DNA of 37,642 bases from Chara braunii (Eukaryota; Streptophyta; Charophyceae; Charales; Characeae), in the NCBI GenBank assembly GCA_003427395.1, contig BFEA01000758.1, positions 516,549 to 554,190 of the forward strand. Reading direction: 5' to 3'. The notes beneath the pieces were generated by a model. That model did not search any database. It saw nothing but the letters and a program-made list of their open reading frames with translations, and had not been told where the DNA came from. The stretch's first letter is position 1. Each line of letters opens with the position of its first letter. The position numbers were made by a program, and so were the translations under genes. Positions 30,454 to 37,642 of the stretch are shown here, one piece after another.

Positions 30454-31083
30454 TCAAACTTTCTTTACAAAGATCATCATTACTTCCTGTTCCAACTTTT
30501 TCTTTGGAACCATCGAACGAAATGTTGGGTAACTTATACAACAAAAAGAGAGACTAGAGTCGGACCCAGACTTATGAAACAATTTGATAGGTTTCAATTC
30601 AGATTGTGCGTCTCGCAATTGCACAACCTTTTCTTTAAACTTAATGTCTAGGTTGACTTCCTCGTGCCAATCCATTCCCATAATCAAGTCAAACGGTAGG
30701 TTCTTTTCTACAAGGAAGGATACCTCGTGAAGAATTATCTTCCCTTCCTTGGTTCGAAATCGACACTTCACACGATCAACATACTGCGGGACAGTGATCG
30801 TGCTTTTGTCAGCCAAAACAAACGTGATAGGTCTAGACAGGTTTTTCACCTTCATTCCGAGATGCAATTTCCGGATTGCATTCTCGGAAATGTAGGATCG
30901 CATAGATCCTGAGTCCAACAGTGCACCTACTCGTGTACGTGCAATCTCTATATCCGCGAGTAGTAAGTCACCCTTAGACTTTGATTTCTTAGCCCACGAG
31001 CTTCGTAATGCCAGCAACTCGTTACCAAGCTCGTCAAGAGAGTCGTCGAGGGCGATCTGGACGATGGGCCGAAAAAGAACCAT
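30454..31083 (-). pseudogene. Aspartic protease of element A
   Basis: A 210-codon open stretch. It includes LLLADIEIARTRVGALLDSG with the active-site DSG (about 30906-30914), SYISENAIRKL, ITFVLADKSTITVPQYV, and the conserved VEKNLPFDLIMGMDW segment. It is in the same frame as the main gag block upstream and as RT downstream (separated by TGA 30454, at a codon where CGA-to-TGA would fit). The protease would cut the Gag-Pol precursor. The domain itself looks undamaged, but it has no intact reading route from gag. Confidence 0.87.
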
Positions 31084-32925
31084 CCTCTGCCGTGCGAGTC
31101 GAAGGGTTGGAAGGGGTCGTCAGCGCCTTACCTTCTTTGTCCAAACCCTTTAACTCAGTAGGAGCAGATGCTACTCCTACTGCCTGCTCGTTTTTGGGTA
31201 TCGAATTTGTGGGCACCATGCAATCACATGCCCTGCGATGCCACACTTCAGACATTGTGCATTGTTCATTCTTTCTTGCCATAATTCCTGTGATATCCCC
31301 ATCTTCTCCCACGACTTCCCGGCCGCAATTTCGGGATGCTCAGGGAATGAGCGTGGTTTCTTTTTCTTTCCTGGCGGTCGTGGTCCTCCCTTGTTGACCA
31401 CTGCGGCAGTGACTTCCCCCTTCCTGGACTCACTGTTGCTCGTCACACCCTCGGCCTCCAATGGCCACTTCTCCACAGTATCGTCATCAAAGACGACGAG
31501 GGTGTGGTCCTGGCGCTTTTGGCGCCAGAGTACCCGATTTCCTACACCTGTACTTCCACCTCCACCATACTTCACCACGGAAGCATACAAATTTTTTACC
31601 TGTGAAGTCATTTGCTCTCGTTTGAGAGCCAGATCGCGAAACTGCCTGTAGTTGTATTTGCCAGATTTAGAGTGTGCCACGAGCTGACCACGAATAGGCT
31701 CGGGCACAGCACGGGAATAAATATAAAGGACTTGATTGTCTTGCGGGTTCAATCCAGGAACCTGCAGCAACCGATCTACTTCCCGAGACAGAGATTCTAC
31801 TGAGGTCCAATGTCTTTGGCCAATGGTAGTAAGCTGGTCAAAGGCCTTGTTGGCCATTGTCTTGTCTAGGAAGCGTTCCTTGATCTTTCCAAGGAACTGC
31901 CTCAGATTCATGGTTCCAGCCCACTCCCCAATGTCCTCGAACCCCGCTGCGTTAGCTTCTGCCAATATCCACCAAGACACGAAGTAGAGAACGCAACTTG
32001 AGAGTCAGGTTCGACAGGAGACGTTTTACAGTAAGTCTGAATCTCGACAATCCATAGCAACAAATTTTCATTCTTCTTGTTGGAGAACATAAAAGGCATT
32101 TTCATCTTTACTTTCTCCTTCTTCTTTGGCTTTTCAGGTTCCGCAGTTACCTTATCCTTAGGAGGAGGAGACTTTGGAGGTGGTGAGGAAGGAGGGGAGC
32201 TTGGTGAAGAAGATGGCGGTCTCGAAGGCTCCCCTTTCTTTGTTTCTAATTTCTCTTCCGTCTTCTCTGTCTCTACCTTGAGGGACTTCATGGCGTCTCC
32301 CATGAGTTTCTCTGGCTTTTTAGTCTTTTCTTCCTTGACTTGTTCCTTTCCCTTGACGAAATTTGTGACCGTCCGGAGTCCTGAGGCCGCGTCATCAATT
32401 TGGGACTGCATCCGCTCGCCAAACTGATCTATTTTCATTTCCAAGTGGGCAAGGTAATTCACAAGCTGGGCCAGAAAAATTGCATGTTCTTCCCCTTTAG
32501 TGTGAATGACAATTTGTCTAACTTTTTCCACTTTTTGTTCTTGCTGTACATTTCTCTCTTTACGCCTTCTCATTTCTTGTTTCCTCTGCTTTTCTTTCTC
32601 AAGTGCTTCTTCCAATTGTATGATGTTCTCATCCACGGTTTCTTCAGTCACATCAACTTCTTTTTCTTCCTTCTATTTCGAGATCTTTGCAAGTTGTTCC
32701 ATAATAATCTTATCAAGTGTCTGACGACACTTGATGAGTTCATTCTGAACCTTCAAGATGGCGGTGCTAGTCTCAACTGATTCGATAGCATCATGAATTG
32801 CTTTCAAATCAAACTGGGCACGTACCTGTGCCTCGGCTTCAGCGCCAACGTCTGCTTTCGGAAAAGAGTCTTGATTGGTCGTCTGGTTCGGGCAGTTGAT
32901 CCAGACGACCAATCAAGACTCTTTT
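31084..32925 (-). pseudogene. gag: gag of element A
   Basis: The coding start is uncertain: the first open block begins inside the 32862-32925 hairpin with no ATG. After about 80 codons a TAG (32673) interrupts. The next block (32672-31990) has a K/E-rich coil (EEALEKEKQRKQEMRRRKER) and a proline-rich linker (SPSSPPSSPPPKSPPPK). It ends with the start of the capsid region (KMKMPFMFSNKKNENLLLWI). A frameshift near 31990 leads to the capsid core and the linker to a CCHC zinc knuckle, CLKCGIAGHVIAWC (about 31213-31254). Two further shifts of opposite effect lie at homopolymers near 31195 (AAAAA on the - strand) and 31060 (TTTTT), before the protease. These two could be sequence errors; the others look like decay. 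Confidence 0.87.
32862..32925. repeat. Perfect 25 bp inverted repeat at the gag start of A
   Basis: 32862-32886 and 32901-32925 are perfect reverse complements (arm AAAAGAGTCTTGATTGGTCG plus TCTGG) with a 14-base loop. A partial copy of the loop edge, GTCTGGTTCGGG, recurs at about 32941. Perfect arms in otherwise decayed sequence suggest a recent template-switch inversion or an RNA stem near the gag start. Confidence 0.9.
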
Positions 32926-34195
32926 TCGCTCTTCAACTTACTGTCTGGTTCGGGGGTCAGGAGTCCCCTCATCAATAGCGAAGGTGAGTGAGACTAGGAA
33001 GAAGAAGAAAGGAATGAAACGAGTGAGAACCGACAATTTCAGACAATTCCAGAAATGAGACATTGTGATGTGCGTCTGCCGCACAATAAATACTTGATAA
33101 CAATAATAAATTCCACGACCGCACTGATCTACAACAACAAGATTTCTAATCACTGAAGGAAAAAGAATCAGATACAATTATTTCTATTTCTAACTGTTGC
33201 TGTTCTTTTGTCTGTGACGTCGTAAGCAAGAGTGTACAAGTACCGCGTCAGGCCCGTGTGATCAGACACAACACACAAGTAAGTACACAAACACCACACA
33301 CAACAACAACAGGTAAGTATGCCAACAACAATCACAAACAGTTTGTCGGCAACCTTCGTCAGTCTGCTGTGTCTTCTTGATGTCAATGAGATCACGCACT
33401 CCTTCTGACAGCTGGCACTACAACTGTATAAGCTGTCCAGTCAGTTGTACCGTCGTCGTCTTTAGAGTGCACCTCTTACTTGGCAGTATCCTGCCTGCCA
33501 CGTGTCACCCCTGGAGTGCCAACATAGCAATGTTGCCACGTCAGCACTCTGTCCAGTCTGTCAATAATGGGATGCCACGTCAGCAAATGTGTAGTCCGAT
33601 CCTCGTCACGTGCCTCTTCGAAATGTCACGTGAGATACCATCGCCGTTCCAGCCAGTCAGATGATGCCTCGTCAGCCAAGGAGTTCAATGCCACGTCAAC
33701 AGGTAGACACCACCTCATGAGATAGGTGTGATGACATGCTCCTGCCACGTCAGCAATTAATCTTTCCTCCAGGCCACGTCAGCATCTACAGTAGACTCTG
33801 TCGTGTCAGCAGCACAAAGAGTGCCACATCAGCAATCAAGAGGGTCTTCGGACGCAGCACGATGTGTGCCACGTCAGCATGGGATCGCGATGCCACGTCA
33901 CTATCGCGATCCTGGCTGGCGTGCGGTATCCCTTGGTGCGATCCCTACTGCCACGTGAGCAGCCTGGTAGGGATGTCTTCTCGCCAGAGAAGTCTGTACT
34001 TTGTCAGTTGCACAGGTCTTCTCGCCAGTGAATCTGTACTTCGTCAGCGAACCCCGACAATGTCTTCTCGCCAATAAGGTATGTGCTACGTCAACACCCT
34101 TGACGTATCCCTCGCCACGTCATCACCTACTCAACCTTACTTACCTGCGCGCCACCTGGCGCGTATCCACATACAAGTGCCGTCGTCAGGAGAAC
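32926..34195 (-). other. Untranslated leader of element A
   Basis: No gene seen. The primer-site-proximal half (33490-34130) is a dense array of CCACGTCAGCA motifs. Three TGTCTTCTCGCCA repeats occur at about 33974, 34015 and 34064. The gag-proximal part (32926-33480) is AC-rich, with no features I recognise. Confidence 0.65.
33490..34130. repeat. Cluster of TGCCACGTCAGCA motifs
   Basis: About a dozen matches or one-base variants of TGCCACGTCAGCA occur, near 33496, 33533, 33573, 33689, 33743, 33773, 33822, 33867, 33891, 33949, 34087 and 34114. The reverse, TGCTGACGTGGCA, contains a TGACGTGG core of the kind bound by plant bZIP factors. Two motifs sit in hairpin loops: GGATCGCGAT/ATCGCGATCC at 33882-33912 encloses GCCACGTCACT, and ATCCCTAC/GTAGGGAT near 33941-33976 encloses GCCACGTGAGC. 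Regulatory use is inferred. Confidence 0.65.
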
Positions 34196-34211
34196 ACCTC
34201 CGATACCAAAT
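34196..34211 (-). other. Primer binding site of element A
   Basis: On the - strand TTTGGTATCGGAGG follows the 5' LTR after one base. TGGTATC-GGAG matches the initiator tRNA-Met type, as in elements B and O. Confidence 0.7.
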
Positions 34212-35331
34212 TGCAATGAACCCAGATCGTGAGACAATTGTCAACAATGCAAGCCCAGATAATTGTCCATCGGCTGATGACTACTAAAGTCCAAATCGTA
34301 ACCAGACAGAATGAGGTGAGATATCATACACAGACGAAGAAAGAGGAGGGAGAAGAGACAAAGGAAAGGAAGTATAATGCCCTCTCCTGCTTCGGGCTCC
34401 CCCCTCCACTGCCACCTCGACAATCAATAGTCTGAACGAGTATCCGAGTATCCTCAATGTGCCATGTGGCACGTCTAATCAGTTCCACATCAGCATCTGG
34501 AGCAATGTCGACATGAAGACCATCAGGTACGCATCCTCGAACTCTCCACAGTCCTGATCTCCTCCTGAAGCGACGACAAAACAGAACAGCAAGTCGATTA
34601 CGTAGTCCCAGTCATAGAATACGTGGCAGCAGCCATGTCAGCCAATTATACACGTGGCAGCAGCCACATCAGCGATAGCGCATGGCAGCTGCCACGTCAG
34701 CATGCCAAGAAGACAGGAGCAAGCCGGCCACCATGCCAGACANATACACGTGGCAGCAGCCACATCAGCGATAGCGCATGGCAGCTGCCACGTCAGCATG
34801 CCAAGAAGACAGGAGCAAGCCGGCCACCATGCCAGACAAGCAGCGCCTCGCCAAGTCACAATGCCAGCAGCATCGAGCCAGCGCCGCAGCGTCGAGCCAG
34901 CGTTGAAGTCAACGCGTGAAGTCAGCATCAACGCAAGACATAATGAATGTCAAAGCCAGGGAGTCAGCTCTTATGTAGTGTTGACGAGGGGTCTGGCCCC
35001 CGGATGCTGTATCCCTCAGCCGTCCAGATCTCGATGCGAACGAGGGCCCAGATCGGCCTGAAACCAAACTCCCTCTGCCCTGGATGCTGTCTGGGTACCT
35101 GCGCACAACAAGTGAGTGTATCCAACCAAGGGCCTGGGTGCGGTACCTTTGACTCTATAGTTGACTTTGACTCTTGAATTTCCTAAGTGAAGCCTTCGGT
35201 CACACAGCCACACTCGACAGACTCAGGCCTGGGCATGCCTTGGTCACACAGCCCAGCGCAGATCTACTCAGATCTGCGTTTCCTGGGGCTGTGTTCTGAG
35301 CCCCAGGCTACTTCTGAACAGGGTTATTACA
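34212..35331 (-). repeat. 5' LTR of element A
   Basis: It has the same ends as the 3' LTR (TGTAATAACCC ... TTCATTGCA on the - strand). It differs by about 4-5 percent by eye, mostly transitions, plus an 18 bp insertion near 34885 (GCCGCAGCGTCGAGCCAGC region). It contains N at 34743 with 95 bp flanking copies. Confidence 0.92.
34648..34838. repeat. Identical 95 bp sequences flanking one N (5' LTR of A)
   Basis: 34648-34742 and 34744-34838 are identical, separated by a single N at 34743. The length is exactly the same as in the other LTR, but the window is shifted. This points to a fixed assembler overlap rather than biology. Confidence 0.85.
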
Positions 35332-35723
35332 ATAGCCCCAGATGGGGTTATTTCTTCCTGAGATTGACACAGACTGTCAATCTCCCTCAGTGCTTCTCAG
35401 GGATGAAGCCGCTCAGTAATCCCTGAAGTCTTCAGGGGTACTTCGCCACTCTGGAGTACTTCACAACTCTACGCTCAGGGTTGGCTATGGCGAATTGACC
35501 CTGTTCTCGCCACTTTCAGACAAGCGCCCTGACAGGCTCAGTGCGCTTGCTCAGTGCAAGCACTGATCTCCTGAATCCACTGCTTGAAGTCTTCTTCCCT
35601 GCTGACTCAGTACTGGGGAAGATGAATTGCCATGAAGCTCTCGCCAGTATGTTGCCAGATGAAGAAGATGCCCGTTGCACTCAACCCTCAGTGCTCCAAT
35701 TCCAATCCCACTCCGATACCAAC
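35332..35723 (-). other. Leader of element B, primer-site-proximal part
   Basis: Noncoding. It continues 25264-26411 across the insertion of element A. Perfect short stems include GATTGACA/TGTCAATC at 35362-35382 and CCCTGAAG/CTTCAGGG at 35421-35437, which could be RNA structures of the leader. The primer binding site GTTGGTATCGGAGTGG on the - strand occupies 35708-35723 next to the LTR. Confidence 0.7.
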
Positions 35724-36812
35724 TGTTATGAACTCGGTTGTCTGACATTTTTTTATCGCCACTCACACACAGACAGTCTCATACACGCCCATACATGCAT
35801 AAGAGAAGGGGGAGAGGAGACAGAGTTCACACTGCACACAGATCAGAGTAGATAGCGGAAGCACAGCCATGCACAGATGGGAAGAAGAAAGACAGTGTTT
35901 CTCACTCTCTAACGATACTCCCAACAACCAATCACAAGAAGAACCTGCGAGGATAACAATTGGAATACACACTAATGATGAGCCAATTAACCAGAAATCG
36001 TTACAGAGTTTGTTCCAGTATCTCGCCACTCTCAGAACCTCACCCTCCACTCTCTACCCTACACCCAGTTAGTAGGGCCACATGAGAATAGCCTCCCAGA
36101 GGCCAGCGCCAACCACCCAGATGAAGAACAGATCCTGCGATGAAGTCTTCAGTGCCGCTGAACAACTCTGACGAAGAACCGGCAGCTATGGCTGCCGCCA
36201 CCCTCATAGACTCAGTGAGGAGTCTCCACACAGCCCAGCCAATCGCAGAACCCACAGGGGTTGATGCGCAGGGGATGCCCCAGCTATGGCAAGCCCTCAA
36301 CAGGCTGGCTATGGCTGTCGTCCACGGTGAGGGTCTCAGGGTACCGCCTGAAGACAATCGCCGCTGCAAAACCTCCCTGGCTCCAAACGCTGTATTGCGA
36401 AAATGAACTGCCAAAAAGTCCCGACCCGATTCCCCCAAACTATTAATAGACTCTACTACTCTAGCCTAGACCTAGACCGGACTGACTGACCGACCGGTAC
36501 TGTTTTGGTTTCGGCCTCTCGACCTCTACCGGACCCGGCTACAGGCTATAGGACCGTCTATCAGCTTAGGCCCTTAGGGCCTGTCTGTCCTAGGGGTAGC
36601 CCAGGCCTGCTAAACGCAGTGAGGATAGCTGTAGGAAAATCGAAGTACTGCTGGGCCCATTTTCCCATATTTGCAGATATGTCCCTCACGAATTTCCTTA
36701 CAGGTAGGTCTCTCAGTTAGCCCTCAGCCAAACAAAATTACGAATCTATCCTACTGTTGTACTATACAGCCTCGCAGTTAGTCTTGGCAGTCGGAATCAG
36801 CAAGTCATTGCA
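35724..36812 (-). repeat. 5' LTR of element B
   Basis: On the - strand it starts TGCAATGACTTGCTG and ends GTTCATAACA, TG ... CA. It aligns with 14491-15580 along its whole length with about 30 differences and one single-base indel. It shows where the other copy has N bases. Confidence 0.88.
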
Positions 36813-37535
36813 ACTGTAGGTCCCTGCATTGTCAGCAAGTATCAGGGAAGGGCTGCACGTGGGGGAAGGCTCTGGGCACGCGGTATGCAGAAGGGTCCGG
36901 AACACACGTCTTGGGGCCCAGCAACCCACGCATTTTGGCCCAGAAGGCCCACGTGTTTTGGGCCTACCAGGCCTACGCGGCCTGGAAGATTCCAGACCCG
37001 GGGCCCATGTGGTAAGTGGTCAGGCCCACGCGTTTTGAGGCAGGGCCCGACCACCTCCGAAGAAGTACAAATAAAGAGGCAGCGTCCCGCAATTCATTCA
37101 TTCTCCTGCGAGCCATGCGGATGGTGACGTGTGCGTGGAGGTCTGCAGGTGCCCGGAGCGCAAGTGGGCAGTGAGGAAGACGACGGCCATAGCTGGCCAG
37201 GAGGAAGACGACGGCAGCCATAGCTAGGAGGAGGAAGATGACGGTGGCCATAGCTGCCCAGCTGTTGTCACAGACAGTGTACAGAGTGTTTGTCTGTGTA
37301 GCGTGGACATTCAGGGTAGATCCTCGTACATGCGTGCATGAGGGAGAGTGAGGCTGGTGGTGGAGACAGTGTTCGGCGGCCATAGCCGCGAGTTGTACAG
37401 TTGACTTAGTTGTACAGTTGACTTGAACAAAGTTTAAGTGCAAGTTTGATGTTGATTCTGAGTTGAAAGAGTTTGGTTTGCCATCAGTTGCGTGTATGCA
37501 TGTTGTGAACAAGTTTGGAGTGCAGTCTGATTTCA
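36813..37535 (+). repeat. 3' LTR of element O, second part
   Basis: It continues the O LTR from the point where 14140-14490 breaks off. It has AGGGTCCGGAACACACG, the repeated GGCCCACGCGTTTTG-type segments, the (mutated) TATA region, CATTCATTC and AGTTGTACAGTTGACTT, and ends CTGATTTCA. About 70 bp at its start (36819-36885) have no counterpart in the 5' LTR. Confidence 0.85.
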
Positions 37536-37569
37536 CACACCCCACCCACACGCACATGCACGCACACAC
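37536..37569 (+). repeat. CA-rich flank beyond element O
   Basis: CACACCCCACCCACACGCAC and further CA-rich sequence follow the LTR. The opposite flank of O (6358-6399) is also a CA repeat, consistent with one interrupted microsatellite. Confidence 0.6.
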
Positions 37570-37607
37570 CTGTCTCTTATACACATCTAGATGTGTATAA
37601 GAGACAG
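37570..37607. other. Nextera mate-pair junction adapter (contaminant)
   Basis: CTGTCTCTTATACACATCT (37570-37588) is followed directly by its reverse complement AGATGTGTATAAGAGACAG (37589-37607). This is the Tn5 mosaic-end junction left in Illumina Nextera mate-pair libraries. It is not genomic. It creates the familiar artefact peptide PVSYTHLDVYKRQ on the - strand. Confidence 0.98.
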
Positions 37608-37642
37608 GCACAACACTGTCGAGGGGTGAAATCCTCGCATAC
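37608..37642. other. Sequence beyond the adapter, linkage doubtful
   Basis: These 35 bases follow the junction adapter. In a mate-pair read they may come from a place kilobases away. I see no match elsewhere in the window. Confidence 0.6.

Larger units (their letters stand above)
26412..35331 (-). mobile_element. Element A: full-length nested chromovirus with both LTRs
   Basis: It reads right to left: 5' LTR (35331-34212), primer site, leader, gag, protease, RT, RNase H, integrase plus chromodomain, polypurine-type stretch, 3' LTR (27513-26412). ATAG flanks both sides (26408-26411 and 35332-35335), a short target-site duplication. If the A of the LTR end is shared, the match is AATAG. Removing A rejoins the leader of B. 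Total span is 8.92 kb, including two probable 96 bp assembly duplications. The LTRs differ at roughly 45 sites by eye. Domain order (PR-RT-RH-IN-chromodomain) is that of the chromovirus branch of Ty3/gypsy. All genes are broken, so it is not autonomous now. Confidence 0.92.
14491..36812 (-). mobile_element. Element B: chromovirus inserted in the O 3' LTR, lacking PR/RT/RNase H
   Basis: It reads right to left: 5' LTR (36812-35724), Met-type primer site, leader (interrupted by element A), gag (25263 to about 24145), unrelated DNA (24144-16934), integrase/chromodomain (about 16930-15565), 3' LTR (15580-14491). The two LTRs are 1090 and 1089 bp and differ at roughly 30 sites by eye. The flanks do not show a clean target duplication (GACTA left, ACTGT right). 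A CTGTAGG occurs on both sides, but 13 bp off on the left. Internal genes from the end of gag to the integrase zinc finger are missing, so B could only have moved with proteins from other copies, or it lost them after insertion. Confidence 0.8.
6400..37535 (+). mobile_element. Element O: outer Ty3/gypsy chromovirus, decayed and interrupted
   Basis: Order on the + strand: 5' LTR, Met-type primer binding site, leader, gag, protease, RT, RNase H, integrase with chromodomain, 3' LTR. The 3' LTR is split at 14490/36813 by element B, because 36813-37535 continues the LTR where 14140-14490 breaks off, judged against the 5' LTR. Without the insert the element would be about 8.8 kb. LTR ends read TG ... 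(C)A. Both flanks are CA repeats, so the target duplication cannot be resolved. The LTRs differ much more than those of A or B, which fits O being oldest. Confidence 0.85.

Noticed and set aside
36973-37611. 212-codon antisense frame at the right edge
   Set aside because: It begins in the sequencing adapter (PVSYTHLDVYKRQ) and runs through the O LTR.

Overview
This window is transposon-dense nuclear DNA of a eukaryote, most likely from the green plant lineage. The evidence is several decayed chromodomain-bearing Ty3/gypsy retrotransposons (chromoviruses), initiator-tRNA-Met-like primer binding sites, long GA, CA and TA microsatellites, and a short patch of mitochondrial nad1 with a plant-like protein sequence. 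A charophyte alga such as Chara is a possible source, but this is only a guess. I see no intact host gene, rRNA, tRNA or CRISPR array.

Layout from left to right. Positions 1-500 hold GA/CT microsatellites with direct and inverted copies of a ~70 bp hairpin repeat (H). Positions 761-1130 hold a ~62 bp minisatellite. Positions 1140-2727 are a long noncoding repeat (R1). Positions 3054-4751 are the 3' remnant of a + strand chromovirus (element D: integrase/chromodomain tail plus 3' LTR). Positions 4752-6399 are apparently non-transposon DNA rich in CA repeats.

From 6400 to 37535 I read a three-level retrotransposon nest. The outer + strand element O has its 5' LTR at 6400-7376, gag at 8400-10583, pol at 10584-14107, and a 3' LTR split into 14140-14490 and 36813-37535. 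The split is filled by the - strand element B (LTRs 14491-15580 and 35724-36812). B keeps a truncated gag and an integrase/chromodomain tail. Its protease, RT and RNase H are absent, and their place (16934-24144) is taken by a second R repeat, satellites and unclassified DNA. The leader of B is in turn interrupted by the - strand element A (26412-35331). A has both LTRs, a 4 bp ATAG target duplication, and all gag-pol domains, broken by stops and frameshifts.

All coding sequence seen is pseudogenic. Where an intact relative is in the window for comparison, most premature stops look like C-to-T/G-to-A changes (TGG to TGA, CGA to TGA, CAA/CAG to TAA/TAG), as expected for methylated, silenced transposons. 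O also has a destroyed RT catalytic motif (YLDG) and a mitochondrial nad1 insertion in RNase H.

Several features are assembly artefacts. A perfect Nextera junction adapter lies at 37570-37607. Two single-N gaps in the LTRs of A are each flanked by identical 95 bp sequences. A 146-N gap sits in a 49 bp satellite. The most interesting biological points are the nest itself, the recurrent R block placed just upstream of chromovirus integrase tails, the nad1 patch, and the apparent conflict between nesting order and LTR divergence.
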